Below are positions 1-11,554 of a stretch of 64,000 bases of DNA, piece after piece (the stretch's first letter is position 1; the number at the start of each line of letters is the position of its first letter). This DNA is from Immersiella caudata (lineage: Eukaryota; Ascomycota; Sordariomycetes; Sordariales; Lasiosphaeriaceae). A model generated the notes under the pieces. The model saw only the letters and a list, made by a program, of their open reading frames with translations, did not search any database and was not told the DNA's origin. A program made the position numbers and the translations under genes. The stretch spans positions 8,708,198-8,772,197 of the forward strand of contig JAULSU010000001.1 of the NCBI GenBank assembly GCA_030512335.1. The letters are read 5' to 3'.

Positions 1-990
1 ACTCGGTGTCAACGTACCTTGTGGCAACTGTAAGGGAAAGATCTTAACGCAGTTGGTTCCTCGGGATAGGCGACGCCAGTGACGCTGGTACAAGGCTTGC
101 GGCCGTGCTGATCCTTCTGGCAATCGACGCAGAATTAGCACTGCATCAGCAACAATAGTCCAATGGGGCTTGCCGCTGCTCAACGTGTGCCTACAATCTT
201 TCTTCAGCGTCGAAGAGCGAAGATAATTCCTGATCACGCGGCGCGGCGGTGCAACTCGCTTGGCCGAGCATCTGGAGTCTAAGGCGCTGATGGTTGATGA
301 GCAGGAGAGGTGACGAGGTGAGGAAAGAGTTGTGGCGATTCCCTAACCGCACTGGGACTTAGAAAGCAAAACCTTAAAAATGAGGCTCTTTTTACGCCAA
401 ATAACCCAATCCCAATATCAGTTTTCCCCAATCGAAAGTGGTGGCAATGCTGCGGTAGTCGATGGGGAAAGTCGTGAGAATGAGGCAACTTGCCGAACTG
501 AAGTCGCTAGCGCAGGTGCCCGAACTAGTGTGCTCGTAAACTGAGACAAGAGCCGCTACATAATAGGGCTAGCCCCACGTCCGGGAGCATGGAGATTAGA
601 TGAATGGAAATGGAACCTCGTGAGTTGAGATTTTCATCAACAAAGCCCCAGCCCAGAGATCGAAATGCCCAAGTTGGCCGTCTTGAGCTAGTTGAGAACT
701 GCAGATGAAGGCACCCAGTTGTGGGATGTGCCCTTTCTCGTCGCCGTGTACTCCTGGAGAGAGTGCTGAAGTTTTTTATCTAGTGAGGTTGAAGCTATTC
801 CCAACTCTTGGCGGGCCGATTTCCGCTCGATAGAAGCCCCCAGCCTCTTTTGTCCGCTGTTGAATGAAACTCACCCACATGGATTCTGCATCGAGAAAAC
901 TTGCTCCTTGCTGTTGCTTGCGCCCATTCTCCCTGTAAAGACACCCGACGGTAAATACCGACCAATACTTCATACTTTTCCAACTTATCC
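1..990. other. No gene recognised
   Basis: Only short uncorroborated open frames are present. None shows a domain, plausible splice sites or protein-like composition, and I see no repeat or RNA gene. Confidence 0.5.
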
Positions 991-1967
991 TCATCCTAGA
1001 TAACGCTTCCCCACCTTCCCTGTCCTCACCCTTTGCATGCCACCTCCAATCCTCTTCCTCTCTCTGCCCGGCCTATCGGATCTCAAATCTTGCAGCAACG
1101 AAGCCAGCTCCGTCCCCTTGACATCTTCCTTTGATATCCTATGCTCTGGTAGTAACGTATACTTCCTGAAACTCGCAAAGTCTTTCCAGACCTCAACTCT
1201 TTTCCCAGTCCGCTGCGCATCGATAAGGTCCACAATGTTGACCAGCGTATTCTTCAACCTGTTCTTGCACTCCCCAATCTTGAACGGCGGCGGGTCGATG
1301 CCCACCTCCCGACAGAGGGCCTGGTACCCGTTGCGTCGGATCTCGATGGCTTCTTCCTCGGATGACTCGAGCTTGACGGGAATTCGGGCGGGTTGCCGTA
1401 CTGATGTGGAGGGAGGAGGGGTCGGTAATCTTCGGGTTCTTCTTTGATGGTGGGGACGGGCTGGGTGAACTAGTGGTTGCGGAGTTCTTCGACGAGGGCG
1501 ATGGTGCGATGGCGGCTGTATTCTTGAGACCCGGGAACCCAGGACTGGGAAGAGGCGAGGCTTGCGAACTCGGACTCGAAGGGGGCGTTGTCGTCGGGGG
1601 TGAAGTCCGCGGATTCGTACTTGGCGAAGTGGGATTGCGAAGCAGGAGGCGGGAGGGGCTCGGCTATTACCGGGTCTTGGGGGACATGCTGTTGTTCTGG
1701 GTTATCGTTCATGTCGGAGCCGCTGGCTTGGATGTGGTATTCGCTCCCCCCGTCGCTCGTGCCGGACAAGGCGGGGGTGGGCTCGCGGTCTATATCGTAG
1801 TCATCCTCCCTCAGGCTGTCATCCTCGTCCTGTCCGTAATTTGTGCTATTGACGGAACCAGAGTAGAGCATCCTCCTCGTGGCATTGCGCGCCTCTGGTT
1901 GCCCTGAGGGAAGTGCTTCAAAGAAAGAATCGATGGCCGTTTGCGTCAGCGACATTCTGAGCGACAT
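991..1967 (-). pseudogene. Unknown fungal protein, probably broken by a stop and a frameshift
   Basis: An acidic, low-complexity N-terminal part starts at the ATG at 1967 and stays open to a TAG at 1470-1472. The same frame then continues in protein-like fashion (for example VPTIKEEPEDYRPLLPP). From about 1440 down to 991 a different frame encodes a conserved-looking segment with GYQALCREVGIDPPPF and KNTLVNIVDLIDAQR. No GT-AG intron of the right phase joins the two frames, so the simplest reading is one nonsense change (a CAG to TAG would fit) and one small indel. I do not recognise the family; the C-terminal half resembles a small conserved module of Sordariomycete hypothetical proteins. Sequencing error is an alternative for the frameshift but a less likely one for the stop. 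Confidence 0.5.
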
Positions 1968-2302
1968 TTCGAACAGATTGGGCAGCCTGAACGTTGAAAG
2001 AACAGAAAATGGGATGGAGAGCCCCGATGCTGAGACGAAAAAACGCGTCCAGGCTAAAAGACGCGGTCAACGCGTTGGGCCCAATCCGAGGCCCCGGGGG
2101 TGGCGTTCCAGTGGGGTTCGTTGGCGTGTGCGGGAGGACTGTTCAGGTGGCTAGGCTCCACTCATTCAACACAGCAATTCCAATCAGCGCACCCAGCATC
2201 CACAAATGGCATTGTCGGAATATTGCTTTAGGAACAAAGGGTTCCAATAGGCACCAAATGGATTCTTTATTCAGACCCCTCAGCGGGTGTCCATCTGAGT
2301 CC
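1968..2302. other. Intergenic, nothing recognised
   Basis: This is the space between the start of the unknown broken gene and the stop of the rhamnogalacturonan lyase gene. No motif stands out. Confidence 0.4.
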
Positions 2303-4092
2303 TCACCTCGGACTGTCCCTCCCAACCAGCCCCTGAAGCTCCACAGCGTCGACAATATAATTCGCACTCAGGAATTTGGCGTCCCCAGATCCATGCACAC
2401 CCATCGTCAACGTGTTCCACCCCTCCTTCATCGTCCCCGCAGGAATGTTCCACGCGTACACATCCCCATACCCCCGATAAGCGCCCCTCGTGACCCCCCT
2501 CGAATCAATCAGCTTCTGTTGGTTTTCCATCAGCAACTCATTCGTTCGAGTCCAACCCAGCGATAACCTCCACAGTGGTCCAAAAAAACTTACCGGCGCC
2601 CCCGGATCCCTCCCGCTCCAACTCGCCACCCTCACCGACGGCCTGCCCCCCTTAAAACTCAACGTCGTCCCTACCCGCAGCGTCGTCTCCACTCCCGCCT
2701 GCTCCCGACTCAACTCAAAATTCACCGTCGCCGTGCCCCCTTGTTTGGAAAACAAAGCCATTGGGAATTCCTTGGCGGTTGACTTCCCCACAGTGTAATT
2801 CCCGCCCCATGATCCCATGCGCACATCCTCGGGGTGCATCCGCTCAATCTTGTCTCCGTTTTTCAGCTCGAAGGGTTGGCCGTCGAAGGAGCCGATGCGC
2901 CATATCACAGGGGGGTTTGGCTCGGTGGAGGTGATGTTCTTGAATGCGGATGAGCCGGCGGTGATGGTCACGGTCGACGTGGCGATGGCGAACTCGTTGC
3001 GGTAGAGGTTGACGGTGTAAGTCCCTGGTTTCATTAGGGGAGAGGTGTAGCTGCCGTTGGCTGAGGCAGTGGTCCAGTACTGCGAGGCGTTGTTGTACCA
3101 GTGGAGGACGGGTTGGAAGCCGGGGGCCACGCCGGAGGCGAAGCCCGAGGTGGCGCCGCGTTTAGAAGACGGGACGTAACCTTGGATGGAGAGGGTGGAG
3201 AAGAAGGAGGTGTCGAGATCAGGGGAGGGTTTGGCGCCGGTGGTGAACTGCATGGCGTAAGGGCCGTGGAGGCCGAAGCGCCAGGGCTCGGTGCGGACGT
3301 GGCCGGAGTTCATGTACCAGTAAAGCTCTTGGTCGTCGCCGCTCTGGGTGTTGATGTCGCGCATAAAGGGGCCCCCGGAGGACGTCTCGTAGGCGACGCC
3401 GGGCATGATCATCCAGATTCCGACGTTCTGTCTTCAGTAAGTGCTAAGTGGAGACGTCATTCAGGGGTCGACTTACCTTTCCCGTCACACCATGCACCTG
3501 ATCCTCAATAAAGCGGTCTGAGGTGTACATCTTGCATCGAGTCTGCCCATTGGGGCACTTAAAAGTGTCTTTGCCTTCGAAAGCGGAACAGCCATCGAGC
3601 ACAGCCACGTCGCCATGCCAGCCGTTGGGCACGGCGGATCGGCGGAGACGTGCGAGGAACCTCAACTCGCCAGGGTTGATCTCCCCTGTCAGATACGTCG
3701 CCATGTAAATAGTGCTCTCATTTGGCTTGGCGACGTAGTACTGGGTCACTGGCTGGGACCCAGCGACGATGGTGATCTTGACATAGCCATTCGCTGTCTC
3801 GGCCGCCACTTTCGAGGTCCCCAGGCCCGAGTTGAGATGCGTCATCTTGCTCGTGCCTTGGTATTGCACGTTGTTATACAGCAGTGACGTAATATCACCA
3901 GTCGTTCTGCCAGCCGTCAGTGAATGGCTGTTCCATTATTTGGAGTTGTTCTCACTTGCTGACATCGAATACCAACCCTGCGTTGGTGTCGACGCTGAAC
4001 GAGTTCCCTTTGGAGGTCAGCCCAAATGCCGCGTCAACGGTCCTCCCGAGCTGGCATGCGACCAGTGCCGCAGGGAACTTCAACGACTTCAT
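2303..4092 (-). CDS. Secreted rhamnogalacturonan lyase, PL4 family
   Basis: Exons are 3956-4092, 3477-3906 and 2303-3427, giving 563 residues. Donors are GTGAGA and GTAAGT, acceptors CAG, and the phases match. The family cleaves alpha-1,4 bonds between rhamnose and galacturonate in the pectin rhamnogalacturonan-I backbone by beta-elimination, outside the cell. The protein opens with a signal peptide (MKSLKFPAALVACQLGRTVDA), followed by the N-terminal beta-sandwich catalytic region (ITSLLYNNVQYQG, GSGLGT, ELRFLARL). Next comes a middle fibronectin-III-like segment with KPGTYTVNLYRNEFAIA, then a C-terminal carbohydrate-binding-like domain with YRGYGDVYAWNIPAG and ending LSANYIVDAVELQG. This order and length fit PL4 (about 500-650 residues). 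The start was chosen because it gives a clean signal peptide. No pectinase neighbour is visible. Family assignment is from motif memory; the joins are my own. Confidence 0.85.
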
Positions 4093-4814
4093 TTGTGCTC
4101 GTTGCCTTATACCTTCAGTCTGGGAGCCTAGATCATCAACAGTTAGTTATGGTGGCATGTATTTCCCATCGTTATGCCTCACTCTTTCGTCTTTTCCCAA
4201 GGTCCGCTGTCGGTAGCGGTCGGGTAAAGTTGGAGTCTGGCTATTTTTGCATTCGGCATAGCCATATTATCCCGGAGTGGATGGTATTTTCCCGTCACTC
4301 AGCACAATGCGGGGCGTGGATTGTCTGGGACTGGCCCCACGGGTCTGACCGCCCTCCTTTCCGTCCAGTCAGCAACTAACCGGGGGACTTGTCTTCCTTT
4401 GACAAGCGATGGAAACGAGACCCGTCGTCCAGAACATTGCGCTACCACTTCAGCCACCGCTTTCATTTTACAGAGCGACTGCCAGTTGCCGTGGTTGCAC
4501 TATGTTCGTCTGTTTTGTGTCACAGGTTCAAGTTTGTGGTTTCGGTCATTGGGGTAGTTTATTCGTGGTAATTCGATTTTGGTTCGTAGGTAGATAGCAC
4601 ATTTCCGGATTCGCTGGAGGTCAGCAGCATCTTCTTAAAAGCAAATCTAAAGGTTTCTCGATGGTTATATTTCAGGGGTTTTTACCTCTCACATCACGGA
4701 TGTCCCATCCCCCGCTCGCACTGGAACAGTGATGGGGAGGGAAGGCTTCTTGTTCCCTCTGGGTCACTGTTAAGCTGGTCCGCCCGAGCCTGCCATCACC
4801 ATTCATCAGTACCA
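4093..4814. other. Intergenic, nothing recognised
   Basis: This holds the promoter region of the leftward lyase gene and the 3' side of the 2EXR gene. The frames present are short and not protein-like. Confidence 0.4.
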
Positions 4815-5807
4815 TCACGCCTCAGCCTTGTATGGAGCCACACCAGGCGGCAAGGCGAAGCTCCCCACTGCCATACCCCCGGGTCGATAGCTGCGTTGTT
4901 CCCAGATAAATGCTACCCGGCTCACGTTTTCTAGCCCTGGGAATGTTTCGGACAATGTGCAAGGAATAACGGGGGTGCTGCTCAGCCCATCCAGCCCCGG
5001 GAGGCAAAAAATTGGGAATCTCTTGTGGTACCCCAGGGCCGGGTACTCAGCTCCGTCAATGGACTTGGGGTTCCTACGAATGCGCAGGTATTTGTTCTCA
5101 AACGAGGTGGTCCGTAGCCGCTGGTAAAACTGATCCGTCAAACAAAGCACGTCTGTTCCGAAATCAAACGGCACAAGAACTCGTTTAATGTCGAGGTCGT
5201 CTACGTATCTCTTGTCCTCCTCGGAGAGGTGCCTTTCTGGATCCTCTGGCCACGTGTCTGAGCTGTTGCTATCGAAAAAGGATTCGTAAAAGCCATTGCC
5301 ATCTTGAGGAATCGTTAGCTAGGGAACTTTCTAGAAGAACCGCGTGCTCGGACCTTCGACGGTATTCATGAAGAGACTGAAGCGATTCTTATCTGTAAAC
5401 TCTCTTGGCTGGGGGAATCGCGAGCTTTGCGCTTCGATATCCATGAGGAGCCCGGGTGTAGAACTCCTGAATTTTGCGGCTTTCACACGACGATAACGCT
5501 GCTCGGCGGCCCAGGAACTTGGGCAAATGGTTGAAATCACGCGCCGCCATGCTGCATAACAAAATTCTGGCCCAGGGCCGCTCGGTGCAGAGTGCAGTCG
5601 ATTGCCGCGGGGAACTACCAGTCCGCCGGGGCGCGCCACTTCGCTGACCAACTCCCAGAGGTTTTCATCAATGTGAAGGTCTGCCGAAATCATCTTGGGA
5701 TCCGGGGTGTGGACTACGTATCCCCAAATCTGTTGCTGGATCTCCTGCGGGAGTTTCAAGAACCGAGGAAAGCCGGCATTGTCCAAGTTGTCTTTGGCCG
5801 GCGTCAA
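4815..5807 (-). CDS. 2EXR-domain protein
   Basis: Exons are 5354-5807 and 4815-5302, giving 313 residues. The N-terminus has the hallmark of the fungal 2EXR family (FPRFLKLPQEIQQQIWGYV, residues about 13-31), an F-box-like helix motif found in large ascomycete families of unknown function. The downstream part (RRVKAAKF, DIKRVLVPFDFGTDVLCL, VSRVAFIWEQRSY) also fits the family pattern. Read straight through, the frame has two stops. They vanish if a 51-nt intron is removed that has an unusual donor (GTCCGA), a perfect branch site GCTAAC and an AAG acceptor; the joined protein then reads NTVEDGNGFYE. Without that intron the gene would be a pseudogene. Role unknown. Confidence 0.7.
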
Positions 5808-7081
5808 CGACAGTCTCCATCATGTCGATACAGGAAATGAGATTAGCCATGTTCTCGCTTCCGGTGATGTGTCGATAGTGGATTAATTGACTATAAAATC
5901 CTTCGTTCGCTCTGCAGGCAAGTCTTCGGCCCGGTTTCTAGCCAGGCCTGAATGAGTTGTGTCTGATCAAGATCATTAGGTATGACGGGCACTACCTCCC
6001 CTTTAGAAACTCGCCGTTATTTTATGTACTTGACGTTGAAGAAACAATGTAATTCATTCCAGCAAAGACTTTTGTCGCTGGGTAGGCAGACATAGCCGCT
6101 CAGTATTTCATTGATTGTGACGGCATAGCAGGAAGGAATTACAAGAATCTGGGGATCGTTCCTGCCTCAGAGCCAAAATAAAAACTGCCGGGACTTCTTT
6201 CATGGGCTGCAATTTGACAAACCGCATTGTTGTTTACCGAAAGGCTCTTCAAAGGCCACTAAGTAGTGTCCTATTGATCAAAAACCGCCTCGCGCGTCGT
6301 GATGATCAAAGAGATTGTCCCGAGGCTTACCTAACGCCCCAAACCGCTACGATGAGATCTTAGTTGTACAGACAGTGTGAATTTCCTGTTGAGCCTCTTG
6401 TGGCGAACAGGCCGCCACAGCAGTGGCCTGAATTTGAAATGCACCGAAAACCAATCAATCAGCCATCGGTGGCGAGCACGAACCGAGACATTGTCCCGGA
6501 ATGGGACCGGGCTGTGCCGCACAGCCCCTGACCGAGGATTTCTAGGCCCCGATAAAACACTTCGTTCCGTGGTCCATCTGCTGAGGACCAGACAAAGCTT
6601 ACTCTATCTTGTTCATCGCTAACCCACTTCCAGCAGTCGATGCCGAAACCGTCAGTGTGAGTTCCGCAAGTGCCAAGCATGGATACCCCCCGAGAAACCG
6701 GCTCGATCTCGACTTTCGGTCCCGCTACCAAGCAGATGGGGGGGCCCAGGGACAACTTGAGCCTACGACGTGGCAGTCAGCGACAGAAGAGTCTTCCGCC
6801 GAGGTTGGCCAGCAGAGGTATTCGAGGTGCAGCCCCTGACTGGCAGGGGGACTTGGAGTTCGGACACAGGATCCCCCTCACCGGGTGATAAGAAAAGTAC
6901 GCAGGATGCTTTTTAGGGAGCGCACCATGCAGCCCATTTAGGGAGTACGGGCCTACGAGCGAGTCTTCACGGGCTGAAGAGGGAATCCACCGGGAGATTT
7001 TTGATGTTTCGTTTGCTCAGATGAGCTGCGACGGCGACTCTCAGCGGGCTATACTACCTCACCATCAAGTTGCACCAGGGA
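5808..7081. other. Intergenic, nothing recognised
   Basis: About 1.3 kb without any frame that looks like protein. The right end may contain unrecognisable upstream parts of the relic gene that follows. Confidence 0.4.
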
Positions 7082-7790
7082 AGGACTTTGACGACTCGGG
7101 GGCAAAAACTTGCGTTTGACGCAATCGTTGTGGGTCTCAGCATAGGTCTGGGGCTCAACATTACCGCATCGCTCAGAGAAATTGCAATCTACGTACGGTG
7201 GTAGTTTCTGGGCAAGAAGCAGCTGCATATTCGAAAAGTATGGAAAGGCCTTAGTCTGAGGACCTTGAGCTAGAGGCTAATTCTGTGATGTTTAGACCAT
7301 ACACCTGACATCGATGCCCAGGCTATCCAGACCGGAATCTCGGCTCTGAGCTTTACTTTCCAAGCTGACCCGGGGATCGAAGACATCTACCTTGACTCTT
7401 CTGTGGGAACCGTTACCATCTCTAACATGAGCGATTTCGCCCACATCGGGCGATTCAACGGCGGAGCAGGTCCCCAGCTGCTAGCAGCCCACATACTGTG
7501 CGACATCGGCAGCAACTACAACATCTCCACCCTCCCATCGCTCCCCGTGACCGGTGAGCCGGTAGCTCGTTATCCAGCTTCCATCTGGGATGGCGAGGTT
7601 CCCAGTGGGCGTACACCTTCCTCTACTCGGCCCCCGTCCACCACTCACTGGATTTCAACTACCTCTAAGTATTTTCTAACGAGTTAGCGCGCTCCCCCGG
7701 CGTATGCGCCACTCCACAGTACGACTTCGCCATCAACAAGACCGCCAGGGCGGTTTCCATTCGCCAGATCGACACCCACTCTGAGAGATG
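7082..7790 (+). pseudogene. Relic of a fungal membrane protein of unknown function
   Basis: Protein-like blocks in several frames follow one another. About 7082-7201 encodes a hydrophobic segment (DAIVVGLSIGLGLNITASL, then YVRW). It is stopped by TAG at 7202-7204 where the block continues with FLGKKQLHIRKVWKGL, so a Trp codon probably became TAG. An intron-like gap follows. About 7310-7590 then encodes a luminal-looking segment (GISALSFTFQADPGIEDIYLD, ISNMSDFAHIGRF, YPASIWDGE). A one-base frame change leads into SQWAYTFLYSAPVHHSLDFNY. A last piece, ATPQYDFAINKTARAVSIRQ, lies near 7710-7780. I recall similar arrangements in large multi-pass fungal hypothetical proteins but cannot name the family. 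At least two lesions support decay. Confidence 0.55.
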
Positions 7791-8743
7791 AGGTAGTGGT
7801 TAGGCCCGTCGGTGAATGGAAACGATCTTGCTACCAGGGTGAGGCACGAAAGGACAAGAAAGGACGAAGTAGACCATATTCTACCATAGAGGCGGCTAGT
7901 TACCGTAGCTGAGAATATTAGAACGCCTGGGTAGAATCCCAGTCCGGTCAGTTCAGGATCTTTCACTTGCATCGGTGTTGACTGCGGATCAGGTAATCAT
8001 TTCGGAATTCGGCTTGCATCTCCCAACCTTCAAAGACATCATGGTACAACTGCATCAGCATTGACAATTTGATGGTGCGTTGAAGTTTGGCCCCCACGGC
8101 GGCACCCACCCTCCGAAGAGCTTCCGGGGGCCATGTTTGCTATCGCTGATGTCTCCAAACGCCACGTCTGGCGGCTAAACTCTGCCTGTTTGCTTCTCTG
8201 CGTACCGCGCTGAGTAGGTAGCCGGCTAACGTCATCTAGCCGACGAGTCGTGTGTGTGGTGAAAGGGCCCAGACCGGGCTTCGGGTGTGGGGGCAACCGG
8301 GTCGGCAACCGGGTCGCCTTCCGAGACAACATCCAGGCCTACATCCGCGCTTCGGGGTCTGACATCGGCTGATGGCATAATCCGTACACCTTGTCGGTTC
8401 AAAATGGGGAAGGCCGTACCGACGTTGGAGGCAAGATGACGATGATTGGCCTGGTCGCTGATGTGATGGTGTACCTGTCGGGGATGGGACTCAGCGAGGG
8501 AAGTGCACTGACTTTTGGTGAATCGAGGCAAGAGAGTTTTGAGTTCATGTATGTCATTCAATCCGAACCAATGGAAACACCGTGACCGCTGATTTGATGG
8601 CGACGACCTGTATACCCCTGACGATGCTCTACCAAAAGTCCCCCCTTAGCCTCAGCTGAACGCAATGCAACGCCGTCAATCCAAAATGCAAGCAGCGATG
8701 CCTCCCATGCCATATTACCCAGCCTTTCCGCCCCCCGGCTTTA
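7791..8743. other. Intergenic, nothing recognised
   Basis: No protein-like frame and no repeat was seen. It lies downstream of both the relic gene on the left and the carbonic anhydrase gene on the right. Confidence 0.4.
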
Positions 8744-9605
8744 CTAGAGGGTGTCCGCGATGTGCTGCAAGAGGTTGACTTCCCCGGGGTTGTTCTGCGT
8801 ATACCTCGCGTTGAACTTGAGCACGCCCTTGAAAGCATTGAAAGCCTTCGTGTCAACCGACAGTGGCTGCGCACTGACAGTCCACGCCACACCTTCAGAG
8901 CAAGGGGGAGTGGTAAGCGAGCCAGAGTATCTGGTTCTAGTCAGTGGAAGTGTACAGGTGCGCTAGAAACAGCTCAACTCACTGATACGTCCCGTGCTTC
9001 TTGAAATGCCTCTCCAGCCTAGCAAAGTCCAAAGGCTTCGTGGTAGTCTCGTTGCCACGCTGTGGAATCTCGCCGAGCGAAGAGGCCAGAGCGCCTAGGG
9101 GCTCGAAGCTGGTACCGCCAATGTCGATGACGAAGCCCACCACGGACAGGGATGCATCTTCGGCCTGGAAGACAAAGTGCACTTCCAGGGGATAGTACAC
9201 GCCGTTGATGGAATGCTCGGAGGGGCTGTGGAAGTGGAACTGGATGAGGTTCGAGGTTTTGCCCTGCTTGACGAGGGTGCCGTTGGCGCCCATCACCTCG
9301 ACCGTGGTGCCCAAGTTGATGAACTCGGCGCCCTTTGGTGCGTTCGATAGCGAGATTTGCGGGTTCGAGGATGGAGAGGCCAAAAGGAAGGGTTGTGAGA
9401 GGTCGATGGGGGATTGGTGCGTCCCCTTGGCGCACATCTCATTGGTGGTCTGGTTGAGGTTGAACCAGTTCAGGGGTCCGGTCAAACCGTGGTACCCAAA
9501 CGTCGGGGGTGCAAGTTGTTCGGCGCGCGGGAAAAGGCTTGTCCCGTGATGTTCGTGCGCGAGGGCGCCCGCCAGGAGTGGGAGGATGGACAGGAAACGC
9601 GCCAT
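8744..9605 (-). CDS. Secreted alpha-carbonic anhydrase
   Basis: Exons are 8983-9605 and 8744-8936 (donor GTGAGT, acceptor TAG), giving 271 residues. The enzyme interconverts carbon dioxide and bicarbonate. A signal peptide (MARFLSILPLLAGALA) indicates secretion. The alpha-class fold is clear: QSPIDLSQP near residue 64, the zinc-binding signature FHFHSPSEH with His124 and His126, the third zinc ligand His143 in PLEVHFVF, and YSGSLTTPPCSEGVAW in exon 2. The protein ends NNPGEVNLLQHIADTL. The length is typical of fungal alpha-CAs. The ATG at 9605 was chosen over an upstream alternative because it begins the signal peptide. It is transcribed divergently from the LsdA-like gene with a 1.9-kb gap between them. 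Confidence 0.93.
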
Positions 9606-11554
9606 GACTGCCGAGAAAACAAGCTTTGTGAGATGTCGATCAACGCAAAAGGAGAGGACGACTTTCTGCTGTTTCACAGCTCCCTGAAGCAGAAGCCCTG
9701 GGACAAAAGTCTTGGGAATGACGGACTTTAAAAAGACATGGAAAGAGCGCAACGGTCAACAAAGTTTGAGTTCTAGAGCTGTTGCGACGCAATTTAGCAC
9801 CTTTCGATTATCGTGGCTGCGAGAATTGCCCAGCAAATGCGTACGGAGCTGGCCCCAATTGGGCAGTGAAGGCCCAGCGGGTATGGGGCCCCCAGGTCAC
9901 GCCGAAGCCACCGCCGAGCCGGATCGGCGAGAAATGAGGAACGTGGTCGAAGCCAAGGCCTTTGCGGTAAGATCAGCGCCGCGCTCGGCGTGCGGCCAGG
10001 CCAAGGTGGCTGCTGCCGGACCGGGATGTCCTGTTGCCAAGATTCGTCACTTTTATTTTGCGCGCTTTCTTATCTCAGTTTGTGCTTTCTGCTGCCAGCA
10101 CCGCTTCGAGTTTGCACGTCAAATTTTGGATCTCAGTCAGGCGCCCAGGAGTCGAGATGAAGGATTCTCAGTCAGTCAGGGCATTATTGCGGTCTGTCCC
10201 GAGCCGTCTTAATAAGTCGGCCTCGGAGTGCGCGGCAGCACAGTGTTCTCTTGTGATTGTCCAAGTCATTGTATGACGTGCGCTGCAAGGACAGCCAAAC
10301 TCGAGGTCCCGGGCGCGGCGAGAATGATCAATTATGACTGTGTATCGTGACATGACATGCTCGACTTTGTCGCATCTCGTCTCGGACTCTGCGTGCACGC
10401 AATTGGTGTGATGATTGTTGGCTCAGGCTTTCAGCTGGCCACCGCAGGTGAGCTGGTGACAGTGCTCGTTAACTCCCGAAAAGGAAGGATGCTGACACTG
10501 CAAATTTCGGGCCGCGTCGCACGGCTTCAACTCCAAGAAACGGGACGCAAGAGACGTCCAGGTGCCCAGCGAAATGCGTGGATAGCCTCAATTGACATCC
10601 CGGCTTGGGGCAAACGGCAGTGCCATCTTGCTCACATTTTCCTGGCGCAGTCGTGGAGAAGGCGAAGCAATTCCAACTTGAGCCGGAGTGTCGTTCTCCG
10701 CAGCGGAGGAGGTTCAAAGTTGTCCAGGACCCCGACGGGACCGTGATCAGGGGTCGTCGCCGTGGCAGGGGTCGGGAGATTTCGCTGTCGTCTGCCGTTT
10801 CTCCGCACCCGCTACCAAGAAACCAAGAAACGGCTATCAGGAACGGTTGAACGCCATCCTCGCGGGACGCAGGACGAGAATGCACTAAATAGATTTGATG
10901 CGACGGGAAGGCTTCACTAATATGATCGGGTGAAACATTATCTTCGACCCGCTGTATCTCATCCAGGCTTAGAATCCCAAATCGCGTCGCATGCACTCGC
11001 TGCAAAAAAATAAAAATCTGATGGCGAATGTGCGACAGGGAAAGCCACGGTCGGTCAGCACTAGAGCGGCCGACCCGCCATTTCATTTCCAATAGCCCAG
11101 TGGGGAGGAAGGAAGCAAGCGAGCCAGTGGCAGGCGGCCAAAACCAGCCCTATGGGTCCAGCACCAATCGGCCACGCAGGCTGCGCCACGTCGGCCAGCA
11201 TGCTGTCAGCCAAATTTAGGCCGGAACAACGGACAGCCAAAGTCTCTCGTGAGATTCCGCTGCCGTCAAAGGCAAGTATTATTAACTCTGCGCCCAAAAA
11301 GTGGTCGGATAACAACGAACCCAGCAAACTGGCTGCCTGCGCCTCTTTACTGATTAGATCCCGCACAAACAACTGTCAGCGGGGGAGGGAAGGAGCGATG
11401 GGCACGTTATAATAAGTATCGACGTGCAGCGCTCTCTGGGGAAACCTTTCTGTCTCAAACACAACATACATCATCGAGTGGGGCGCTTGTTTATTTCCTA
11501 GTCATTCCCTCCCGTCCCGATCTTGCCAAGAGGATCCTCATTCAATCGCGCAGC
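9606..11554. other. Divergent promoter region
   Basis: A 1.9-kb gap lies between two divergent secreted-protein genes. Open frames here are long by chance (up to 207 codons on the minus strand) but lack protein-like composition. A TATA-like TATAAT at about 11408-11413 lies roughly 140 nt before the rightward start codon. Confidence 0.4.

Noticed and set aside
10469..11092. A 207-codon minus-strand open frame
   Set aside because: Composition is not protein-like, no domain, and it lies in a divergent promoter region.
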